Below are positions 27,032 through 36,759 of a stretch of 64,000 bases of DNA, in pieces (the first letter of the stretch is position 1; every line of letters starts with the position of its first letter). Source of the DNA: Arenimonas caeni (lineage in GTDB: Bacteria; Pseudomonadota; Gammaproteobacteria; Xanthomonadales; Xanthomonadaceae). Made by a program: the position numbers and the translations under genes. Below the pieces are notes generated by a model that saw nothing but the letters and a program-made list of their open reading frames with translations, did not search any database and was not told the origin of the DNA. The stretch is from NCBI RefSeq assembly GCF_003024235.1, contig NZ_KZ679095.1, forward strand, positions 18,729-82,728. Reading direction: 5' to 3'.

Positions 27032-29011
27032 TCAGTCGCCGAACAGCGCGGCGATGGCGTCCATATGGGCGCGGCCGCGCTGCTTCTTCTCGGCCGATTC
27101 GCGCTCGGGGTCGGCGCCGTCGCGCAGCAGGTCGCCGGGCGGCAGTTCGTCCAGGAAGCGGCTGGGCAGCAGGTGTTCGACCGCGCCCCAGCGCTTCACC
27201 TCGGCGCTGTGCGACAGGTAGAGCCGCTCCTTGGCGCGGGTGATGCCGACGTACATCAGCCGGCGCTCCTCCTCGAGCCCGCCCTCCTCGAGCGCGGCCT
27301 CGTGCGGCAGGTTGCCGTCCTCGCAGCCGACCACGAACACGGCGCGGAACTCCAGGCCCTTGGCCGCGTGCAGGCTCATCAGCCGCACGGCGTTGCCGGG
27401 CTCGCCGCGGTCGGCGTTCGACAGCAGGGCCAGCTGCGCGGCCAGCTCGCCGGGGCCGCCGCCGCGGGCGCCTTCGAACCACGAGGCCAGCTCCTCGAGG
27501 TTGGCCTTGCGGCGCAGGAAGCCGGCCTCGTCCTTGCACTGGCTGCGGATCATGCCCAGCAGGCCGCTGCGTTCGGCCAGCACCGGCACCAGCTCGGCCG
27601 GGGTGAGTTCGCGCGACAGGTCGCGCAGGCCGTCGACGATGCGCGAGAACTCGTCCAGGCCGGCCGCCGCGCGCGGCGTGAGCTGCTTGAGGAAGCCGAT
27701 CTGGCCGGCCGCCTTCGACATCGGCATGCCCGCCGTCTGCGCCATCGCCGCCAGCTTCTCGAGCGTGGTGGCGCCGACCTCGCGCTTGGGCGCGGCGATC
27801 GCGCGCAGGAAGGCGGTGTCGTCGTCGGGGTTGGCCAGCACGCGCAGCCAGCTCAGCAGGTCCTTGACCTCGGCGCGGTCGAGGAAGGCCGTGCCGCCGG
27901 TGAGGTGGTAGGGGATGCGCAGCAGCTGCAGTGCCTTCTCAAGCGGCCGCGACTGGTGGTTGCCGCGGAAGAGGATGGCGAACTCGCCCCAGGGGATTTC
28001 CTTGGCCTGGTGCAGGTAGTGGATCTCGGCCGCGACGCGCTCGGCCTCGTGTTCGTTGTTGCGGCTCTGCCACACGCGCACCGGCTCGCCGTCGCCGTGC
28101 TGGCTCCAGAGCTGCTTGAGGTGCTTGTGCGGGTTCTTCTCGATCAGGGTGTTGGCGCAGCGCAGGATGCGCCCCGAGCAGCGGTAGTTCTGCTCGAGCT
28201 TGATCACCTTCAGCGCCGGGTAGTCCTGGGCCAGCAGCTCGAGGTTCTCGGGCTGGGCGCCGCGCCAGGCGTAGATGCTCTGGTCGTCGTCGCCCACGCA
28301 GGTCATCTGGCCCTTCGGCCCGGCCAGCTGCTTGAGCAGGCGGTACTGGGCGCCGTTGGTGTCCTGGCACTCGTCCACCAGCAGGTAGCGCAGGCGCTCG
28401 CGCCAGCCGGCGGCGAGCTCGGGGTCGGCTTCGAGCAGCTGCAGGGGCAGGCGGATCAGGTCGTCGAAATCGACCGCGTTGAAGGCCTGCAGGCGCGCCT
28501 GGTAGCGGGCGTAGATGGCCGCCGCCTCGCGCTCGCGGACGCTGCGCGCGGCCTCGGCGGCCTGCTCGGGCGTGAGCGCGTTGTTCTTGGCCGTGCTCAC
28601 CAGGTTCTGCAGCGCGAACAGGGCGTCGTTCTTCAGGCCCTGCGGCGCCAGATCCTTGATGATGGCCATCTGGTCGTCGGCGTCGAAGATCGAAAAGCCG
28701 CGGCGCAGGCCGGCCCGGTCGTGCTCGATCTGCAGGAAGCGCAGGCCCAGCGAGTGGAAGGTGGTGACCGTCAGGCCTTCGGCGGCGTCGCCCCTGATGC
28801 GTTTGGCCACGCGCTCGCGCATTTCCTTCGCCGCCTTGTTGGTGAAGGTGATGGCGGCGATGTGCCGGGCCTCGCGGCGGCCGGTGGCCACGAGGTGGGC
28901 GATCTTCTCGGTGATCACGCGGGTCTTGCCGCTGCCCGCGCCGGCGAGCACGAGCAGGGGGCCGTCGAGGTACTCGACCGCGGCTTGTTGTTGGGGGTTG
29001 AGGCCGTGCAT
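27032..29011 (-). CDS. rep: ATP-dependent DNA helicase Rep
   Basis: SF1 3'-5' helicase that helps replication forks pass obstacles. 659 residues against 673 in E. coli Rep. Motif I is LAGAGSGKTRVITEKI, Ia AITFTNKAAKEMRERV, II LLVDECQDTN (DECQ), III VGDDDQSIYAWRGA, IV LEQNYRCSGRIL, V VRLMSLHAAKGLEF and VI MYVGITRAKERLYL. The N-terminus MHGLNPQQQAAVEYLDGPLLVLAG matches Rep rather than UvrD, and the long C-terminal extension of UvrD is absent. A TACAAT -10 stands only 9 bases before the ATG. Confidence 0.93.
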   Translation of the reverse strand: MHGLNPQQQAAVEYLDGPLLVLAGAGSGKTRVITEKIAHLVATGRREARHIAAITFTNKAAKEMRERVAKRIRGDAAEGLTVTTFHSLGLRFLQIEHDRAGLRRGFSIFDADDQMAIIKDLAPQGLKNDALFALQNLVSTAKNNALTPEQAAEAARSVREREAAAIYARYQARLQAFNAVDFDDLIRLPLQLLEADPELAAGWRERLRYLLVDECQDTNGAQYRLLKQLAGPKGQMTCVGDDDQSIYAWRGAQPENLELLAQDYPALKVIKLEQNYRCSGRILRCANTLIEKNPHKHLKQLWSQHGDGEPVRVWQSRNNEHEAERVAAEIHYLHQAKEIPWGEFAILFRGNHQSRPLEKALQLLRIPYHLTGGTAFLDRAEVKDLLSWLRVLANPDDDTAFLRAIAAPKREVGATTLEKLAAMAQTAGMPMSKAAGQIGFLKQLTPRAAAGLDEFSRIVDGLRDLSRELTPAELVPVLAERSGLLGMIRSQCKDEAGFLRRKANLEELASWFEGARGGGPGELAAQLALLSNADRGEPGNAVRLMSLHAAKGLEFRAVFVVGCEDGNLPHEAALEEGGLEEERRLMYVGITRAKERLYLSHSAEVKRWGAVEHLLPSRFLDELPPGDLLRDGADPERESAEKKQRGRAHMDAIAALFGD

Positions 29012-29020
29012 AGGGACGCG

Positions 29021-29026
29021 ATTGTA
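29021..29026 (-). promoter_or_regulatory. -10 element for rep, near-leaderless
   Basis: TACAAT on the minus strand with nine bases to the rep ATG, predicting a leader of only a few bases. Confidence 0.4.
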
Positions 29027-29028
29027 CT

Positions 29029-29081
29029 GTGGGAGGGCCTTCAGGCCCGACGCCCGTCGCCGGGCGTGAAGGCCCCCGCAC
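29029..29081. repeat. Cruciform-forming REP-like palindrome in the rep/arfB divergent region
   Basis: Outer arms 29029-29043 and 29067-29081 pair at 13 of 15 positions and carry the GGGCCTTCA/TGAAGGCCC core. An inner stem CGCCCG-TCGC-CGGGCG fits between. The CCTTCAGG core relates it to the REP family at 30126 and 34145. Confidence 0.6.
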
Positions 29082-29100
29082 TGGTTTAGAATCCGCGGCC

Positions 29101-29526
29101 ATGCTGGAGATCACACCAACCCTGTCCATCCCCGACGACGAGCTCGTCGAGCGCTTCGTGCGCTCGGGCGGGCCGGGCGGGCAGAACGTGAACAAGGTCT
29201 CGACCGCCGTCGAGCTGCGTTTCGACATCGCCGGCTCGACCGCGCTGCCGGCCGAGGTGAAGGCCCGGCTGCTGGCCCGGCGCGATCGCCGGATCACCGC
29301 CGAAGGTGTGCTGGTGCTCAGCGCCCAGCGCTTCCGCACCCAGGACCGCAACCGCGAGGACGCGCGCGCGCGCCTGGCCGCGCTGGTGGCCGCCGCCACC
29401 GTGGCGCCGAAGAAGCGCGTGGCGACCAAGCCCACCAAAGGCTCGAAGGAACGCCGGCTGGGCGCCAAGCGCGAGCGCGCGTCGGTCAAGCGCCAGCGCA
29501 GCGCCTCGGCGTGGGATCGCGAATGA
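29101..29526 (+). CDS. arfB: Ribosome rescue hydrolase ArfB
   Basis: ArfB (YaeJ) rescues ribosomes stalled without a stop codon by hydrolysing peptidyl-tRNA. 141 residues from the ATG at 29101. The catalytic GGQ is in RSGGPGGQNVNKVSTAVELRFD. The C-terminal tail is strongly basic (KKRVATKPTKGSKERRLGAKRERASVKRQRS), as needed to fill the empty mRNA channel. A TAGAAT hexamer lies only 8 bases before the ATG. It overlaps the following acyltransferase gene (ATGA). Confidence 0.95.
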   Translation: MLEITPTLSIPDDELVERFVRSGGPGGQNVNKVSTAVELRFDIAGSTALPAEVKARLLARRDRRITAEGVLVLSAQRFRTQDRNREDARARLAALVAAATVAPKKRVATKPTKGSKERRLGAKRERASVKRQRSASAWDRE

Positions 29527-30113
29527 GCCCGGTCGTCCCCGTCCTGCCGCCGCAGGCCCCGCGCACCGGCAGCCGCCTCGGGCGCTGGTTCGGCCGCACC
29601 CTGCTGAGGCTGGGGGGCTGGCGGGTCACCGGCCAGTTCCCCGACCTGCCGAAGATGGTGATCATCGTCGCCCCGCACTCCTCCGGCTGGGACGCCTACT
29701 GGGGCCTGGCGGCGAAGCTGGCGATGGGCCTGGACATCGCCTTCATGGCCAAGGCCGAGCTCTTCCGCGGCCCGCTGGGCTGGCTGCTGCGCTGGTTCGG
29801 CGGCATCCCGGTCGACCGCGGCGCGCCCGGCGGCATCGTCGAGCAGTCGGCGGCGCGCGTGCGCGAAAGCGGCAACATCTGGTTCCTGCTGGCGCCGGAA
29901 GGCACCCGCAGGCGCGTCGAGCGCTGGAAGCCGGGCTTCTGGAAGATCGCCCGGCTGGCCGGCGTGCCGGTGTTCTGCGCCGCCTTCCACTATCCGGGCA
30001 AGACCATCGTGCTCGACCAGCTGGTCGAGACCACCGAGGACTACGACGCCGACATGGTGCGCATCCGCGCGCTGTACCGGCCGCACATCGGCAAGAACCG
30101 CGACACGCTGTAA
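29523..30113 (+). CDS. PlsC-like acyltransferase
   Basis: 196-residue lysophospholipid acyltransferase-type protein. The H-x4-D motif is in IIVAPHSSGWDAYWG; the second block is FGGIPVDRGAPGG, and the third is FLLAPEGTRRRVERWKPGFWKIA (EGTR). It is shorter than PlsC (about 245) and lacks an evident N-terminal membrane helix. Substrate is therefore unsure: membrane lipid or lipid A-type acylation are possible. Its ATG overlaps the arfB stop. Confidence 0.85.
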   Translation: MSPVVPVLPPQAPRTGSRLGRWFGRTLLRLGGWRVTGQFPDLPKMVIIVAPHSSGWDAYWGLAAKLAMGLDIAFMAKAELFRGPLGWLLRWFGGIPVDRGAPGGIVEQSAARVRESGNIWFLLAPEGTRRRVERWKPGFWKIARLAGVPVFCAAFHYPGKTIVLDQLVETTEDYDADMVRIRALYRPHIGKNRDTL

Positions 30114-30125
30114 TCCGGACTTCCT

Positions 30126-30151
30126 GTAGGAGCGCCTTCAGGCGCTCCTAC
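30126..30151. repeat. REP hairpin, GTAGGAGCGCC family
   Basis: Perfect 11-bp stem GTAGGAGCGCC / GGCGCTCCTAC with loop TTCA, between the acyltransferase and the channel gene. It has the same arms as the composite element at 34145-34227. Confidence 0.8.
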
Positions 30152-30203
30152 AAGGGCTTGACTGCGGGTTGGGCGAGGGCGGCAGGGCCGATAAACTGGC
30201 CGA

Positions 30204-31478
30204 ATGGAACCGTTCACCGCCTTCTACGACCAGCTGGCCACGCGGCCCTGGCTGCTGACCCTCGCGACCTCCACCACCCTGCTGCTGGTGGCGTGGCTGG
30301 CCGACCAGCTCACCCGGCGCCTGCTGGTGCGCGTGCTGGTGCAGCTGGTGCAGGCCTCGCCGGTGAAGTGGGACGACGCCATCCTCCGCCGCGGCGTCAT
30401 CAGGCGCCTGTCGCACACGGTGCCGGCGATCGTCATCTATCTCGGCGCGCCGCTGCTGCCGGGCGTGCCCGAAGGCGTGGTGGCGGTGGCGCGCAACGTC
30501 GCCGCCGCCTACGTGGTGCTCACGGCGGCGCAGGCGCTGTCGGCCTTCCTCTCGAGCCTGCAGGACATCTACGAGTCGCGCGACCCGGTGCGGGCGCGCA
30601 ACCGGCCGATCAAGGGCTACCTGCAGGTGGCCAAGATCGTGCTGTTCGTGCTGGCGGCGGTGCTGGTGATCGCGGTGCTGGTGGAGAAGTCGCCGCTGCT
30701 GCTGCTCTCGGGCTTTGGCGCCATGACCGCGGTGCTGATGCTGGTGTTCAAGGACACGATCCTGTCGCTGGTGGCCAGCGTGCAGCTCAACTCCAACGAC
30801 ATGGTGCGGGTGGGCGACTGGATCGAGATGCCCAAGTACGGCGCCGACGGCGACGTGATCGACGTGGCCCTGCACACGGTGAAGGTGCAGAACTGGGACA
30901 AGACCATCACCACCATCCCCACCCACGCGCTGATCGCCGACAGCTTCAAGAACTGGCGCGGGATGAGCGAGTCGGGCGGGCGCCGCATCAAGCGCGCGCT
31001 GCAGATCGACCAGGGCACGGTGCGCTACCTGGACAACGAGGAGCGCCAGGCGCTGTCGCGCTTCGTGCTGCTGCAGCCCTACCTGGAGAAGAAGGCCGCC
31101 GAGCTGGCCGAGTGGAACGCCACCCAGGAAGGCCGGGCGCCGGTGAACCTGCGCCGGCTCACCAACCTCGGCACCTTCCGCGCCTACGCCCGCGCCTACC
31201 TGCAGGCGCACAAGGGCATCCACCAGGGCATGACGCTGCTGGTGCGCCAGCTCCCGCCCGGGCCCGAGGGCCTGCCGCTGGAGATCTACTGCTTCACCGC
31301 CACCACGGCCTGGGGCGAGTACGAGGACATCCAGTCCGACATCTTCGACCACCTGCTGGCGATCCTGCCGGAGTTCGGGCTGCGGGCCTTCCAGCAGCCC
31401 TCGGGTGCCGACATCGCCGCCGCCGCGGGCGCGGTGGGGAAGGGCGCTCAGCGTTCGGAGTGGCCGGCCTCGAAGTAG
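30204..31478 (+). CDS. YbdG/MscM-type mechanosensitive channel
   Basis: 424 residues, near the 415 of E. coli YbdG. Five membrane helices precede the MscS core: TLATSTTLLLVAWLADQL, HTVPAIVIYLGAPLL, AAAYVVLTAAQALSAFL, IVLFVLAAVLVIAVLV and the pore helix SGFGAMTAVLMLVFKDTILSLVASVQL. The beta domain (DWIEMPKYGADGDVIDVALHTVKVQNWDKTITTIPTHAL) with the Phe-Lys-Asp signature follows. YbdG has a long insertion in the C-terminal domain, also seen here. Members give a small osmotic conductance. Its end overlaps the LysR gene by 31 bases tail to tail. Confidence 0.9.
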   Translation: MEPFTAFYDQLATRPWLLTLATSTTLLLVAWLADQLTRRLLVRVLVQLVQASPVKWDDAILRRGVIRRLSHTVPAIVIYLGAPLLPGVPEGVVAVARNVAAAYVVLTAAQALSAFLSSLQDIYESRDPVRARNRPIKGYLQVAKIVLFVLAAVLVIAVLVEKSPLLLLSGFGAMTAVLMLVFKDTILSLVASVQLNSNDMVRVGDWIEMPKYGADGDVIDVALHTVKVQNWDKTITTIPTHALIADSFKNWRGMSESGGRRIKRALQIDQGTVRYLDNEERQALSRFVLLQPYLEKKAAELAEWNATQEGRAPVNLRRLTNLGTFRAYARAYLQAHKGIHQGMTLLVRQLPPGPEGLPLEIYCFTATTAWGEYEDIQSDIFDHLLAILPEFGLRAFQQPSGADIAAAAGAVGKGAQRSEWPASK

Positions 31479-32407
31479 TCGCGGCGCTGGAACAGGCCGG
31501 GTTTGACCAGGTCGACGAAGGCGCGCGCCTGCGGGCTGAGGTATTTGCCCTTGCGCATCACCACGCCGTAGCTGCGCGGCGGGAAATACTCGGCCAGGCT
31601 GCGCGCCACCAGGCGCTGCTGGTCGGCCTCGGTCAGGCAGATGCTGGTGACGATGCTGATGCCCAGGCCCATTGCCACGTACTGCTTGATCACCTCCCAG
31701 CCGCCCACCTCCAGCGCCACCGTGTAGGGCACGCGCCGCTGCTGGAACACCAGGTCCACCAGCCGGTAGGTGGTCAGGCGCCGCGGCGGCAGGATCAGGC
31801 CGTAGGGCGAGAGGTCCTCGAGGCGCAGGTCGGCCTTGTCGGCCAGCGGGTGCCCGGGCGGGCAGATCAGCATGGGGTCGAAGGAATAGACCGGCTCGTA
31901 GGCCAGGTCGTTGGGCACGTCGAGCATCGACCCCACGGCCAGGTCGACGCCGTCCGAGCGCAGCAGGCCCAGGCCGTCCTGGCCGGTGACGTTGTGCAGC
32001 ACCAGCTGTACCTCCGGATGGGCGGCGCGGAAGGCCTGCACCAGGGTCGGCAGCAGGTAGAGGATGGTCGAACTGCCGGCCGCCACGTGCAGCTCGCCGG
32101 CCTGCAAGCCCTTGATCCGGCTGCGGAATTCGCCCTCCAGGCCGTCCAGCCCCTCGACCAGGGGCCGGGCCAGGTCGTAGAGCACCTGGCCCTCGCGGGT
32201 GAGGCTGAAGCGCCGGCCGATGCGCTCGAACAGGGGTACGCCCAGCTCGCGCTCGAGCGCCTGCACCTGCAGGGTCACGGCCGGCTGGCTGAGGAACAGG
32301 GCCTCGGCCGCCCGGGTCACCGAGCCCAGCCTGGCCACCTGGCAAAAGGCGCGAACCGGCTTGAGGCGGTCGCCCTTGTAATAAAACCGGGGGCTGGATT
32401 CGGCCAT
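31448..32407 (-). CDS. LysR-family regulator, CysB-like, divergent from aceB
   Basis: 319 residues from the ATG at 32407; a GTG six codons upstream (32425) would overlap the putative operator. The HTH is AFCQVARLGSVTRAAEALFLSQPAVTLQVQALERELGVPLFERIGRRFSLT (about 20-75), followed by a two-lobed effector domain (GELHVAAGSSTILYLLPTLVQAFRAAHPEVQL...). The setting, divergent from aceB and aceA, points to control of the glyoxylate shunt. The CysB-like effector domain alone does not reveal the ligand. Its own start lies next to the palindrome at 32429-32445, consistent with autoregulation. Confidence 0.88.
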   Translation of the reverse strand: MAESSPRFYYKGDRLKPVRAFCQVARLGSVTRAAEALFLSQPAVTLQVQALERELGVPLFERIGRRFSLTREGQVLYDLARPLVEGLDGLEGEFRSRIKGLQAGELHVAAGSSTILYLLPTLVQAFRAAHPEVQLVLHNVTGQDGLGLLRSDGVDLAVGSMLDVPNDLAYEPVYSFDPMLICPPGHPLADKADLRLEDLSPYGLILPPRRLTTYRLVDLVFQQRRVPYTVALEVGGWEVIKQYVAMGLGISIVTSICLTEADQQRLVARSLAEYFPPRSYGVVMRKGKYLSPQARAFVDLVKPGLFQRRDYFEAGHSER

Positions 32408-32428
32408 AAGTCGCTGTTCCGGCACTTG

Positions 32429-32445
32429 TATAAGTCCAGCTTATA
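32429..32445. promoter_or_regulatory. LysR-type operator between the regulator and aceB
   Basis: TATAAG-TCCAG-CTTATA is a perfect 6-bp dyad containing T-N11-A (31 to 43 of 324xx). Outer CTTGT/AACAAG sequences extend it. It lies between the divergent starts, the expected place for LysR binding. Confidence 0.6.
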
Positions 32446-32527
32446 ACAAGTATCAAAACATTTGCTTTGGCAAAGTCGCCGTGCGGGGCCTAGCGTCGAA
32501 CCCGACCCCGAACCCCGGAGCAATCCC

Positions 32528-34132
<1,605 letters not shown>

Positions 34133-34144
34133 CTGCCATTCCCC

Positions 34145-34227
34145 GTAGGAGCGCCTTCAGGCGCGAAGCGCTTCTTTGCCAGAGGCAAAAGCAAAAGCAA
34201 AAGATCCGCGCCTGAAGGCGCTCCTAC
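34145..34227. repeat. Paired REP element (BIME-like) between aceB and aceA
   Basis: Perfect 21-base inverted arms at 34145-34165 and 34207-34227 (GTAGGAGCGCCTTCAGGCGCG). Each arm can also fold on itself. The spacer holds short AAAAGC repeats. It lies in the aceB-aceA leader and could tune expression between the two genes. Confidence 0.8.
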
Positions 34228-34265
34228 AAAAAGCTCCCTCCCCACAGCCACAAGGAACCGCCGCC

Positions 34266-35570
<1,305 letters not shown>

Positions 35571-35575
35571 GCCTG

Positions 35576-35613
35576 GTCCCGGCCCCGGGTTTGCCCCGGG
35601 GCCGGGACATTTT
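35576..35613 (+). terminator. Intrinsic terminator of aceA
   Basis: A perfect 14-bp stem (35576-35589 with 35595-35608) has loop TTTGC and is followed by ATTTTG. Confidence 0.85.
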
Positions 35614-35678
35614 GACGCATCCACTGTTTCCCGACGCCAGCTTGGATACACTCGGGTCAAACAGGGCTGGGATCCAAC

Positions 35679-36695
35679 GTGGCGCCAACCTCATTCCAGG
35701 GCTCCGTCACCTCCCCCGCGGAGGGTGACGAGGGCCTTCATCTGCCTTCACAGCTGGCCCCGGAAGCCTTCCGGGTGCTGGCGTCGGCGGGTGTGAGCCG
35801 GGCGGTGCTGCCGGGCGAGGAGCTGTTCCGGCGCGGTGAAGCGGCCCAGAGCATGTTCCTGATCGACACCGGCGAGGTGCGCCTGTCCTTCGACGAGGGC
35901 CTGGCCGACAAGCTGCTCGGCCCCGGGCAGTACTTCGGCGAGCTGGCCGTGTTCATCGGCCGCCACCAGCGCTTCGCCCGGGCCGTGGCCGAAACCCCAG
36001 GCGTGCTTTACGAAATCACCCAGGACGCCTTCCAGGCGCTGCTCGAGCGCGAGCCGGCGCAGGTGGCGCGCTTCATGCAGCGCAGCTTCGCCTACCTGGT
36101 GGCCGGCGAGCACCAGCTGGTGCAGAGCCTGCGCCGCCGCAACGAAGACCTGCTGCAGACCCTCGACACCCTGCGCCAGACCCGCAGCGAGCTCACCGTG
36201 GCCCAGCAGCTGGTGCGCAGCGACGACCTGACCGGCCTGGCCAACCGCCGCGGCCTGTACCGCTACCTGGACGAACTGGGCCGGCAGCCGCTGGGCGGCC
36301 TGCGCCTGGCCCTGCTGCTGGTGGACGTGGACCACTTCAAGGGCATCAACGACCGCAGCGGCCACCTGGCCGGCGACGCCGCGCTGCGCGCGGTGGCCGA
36401 GGAGGTGCGCCGGATGGCGGGGCCGCTGGAGCTGCCCTGCCGCCTGGGCGGCGACGAATTCGCCCTGGTGCTGCGGGTGGCCGACGAAGGCGAGCTGGCC
36501 AACCGCGCCCTCGGCCTGCTGGCGGCGGTGCGCAGCCTGCGCCTGCCCAGCCTGCGCGAGCACCGCCTGAGCGTGAGCATCGGCGGCGCCTTCTGCGGCG
36601 ATCCCGGTGGCTGGGCGGCCTGGTACAGCGAGGCCGACCGGGCCCTGTACGCCGCCAAGCGACAGGGCGGCGACGCCTGGCGCCTGGACGAATAA
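35679..36695 (+). CDS. Cyclic-nucleotide-binding GGDEF diguanylate cyclase
   Basis: 338 residues from a GTG. Residues about 30-125 form a cNMP-binding domain ([28 protein letters not shown]...[14 protein letters not shown]), about 145-178 a coiled coil, and 180-337 a GGDEF domain with intact LGGDEF (257-261). [10 protein letters not shown] and [11 protein letters not shown] are typical. The usual inhibitory RxxD site before GGDEF is not present. In Xanthomonas campestris a protein of this build (XC_0249, as I recall) is switched on by cGMP made by a neighbouring cyclase. The next gene here encodes such a cyclase 64 bases downstream, so the pair is probably equivalent. Confidence 0.9.
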   Translation: MAPTSFQGSVTSPAEGDEGLHLPSQLAPEAFRVLASAGVSRAVLPGEELFRRGEAAQSMFLIDTGEVRLSFDEGLADKLLGPGQYFGELAVFIGRHQRFARAVAETPGVLYEITQDAFQALLEREPAQVARFMQRSFAYLVAGEHQLVQSLRRRNEDLLQTLDTLRQTRSELTVAQQLVRSDDLTGLANRRGLYRYLDELGRQPLGGLRLALLLVDVDHFKGINDRSGHLAGDAALRAVAEEVRRMAGPLELPCRLGGDEFALVLRVADEGELANRALGLLAAVRSLRLPSLREHRLSVSIGGAFCGDPGGWAAWYSEADRALYAAKRQGGDAWRLDE

Positions 36696-36759
36696 TTCGC
36701 TGTCCGGCCGGCCCGGACCCGTGCGTTCACCCCGATAGGAATGCTGGTTGGCCCGCTGA

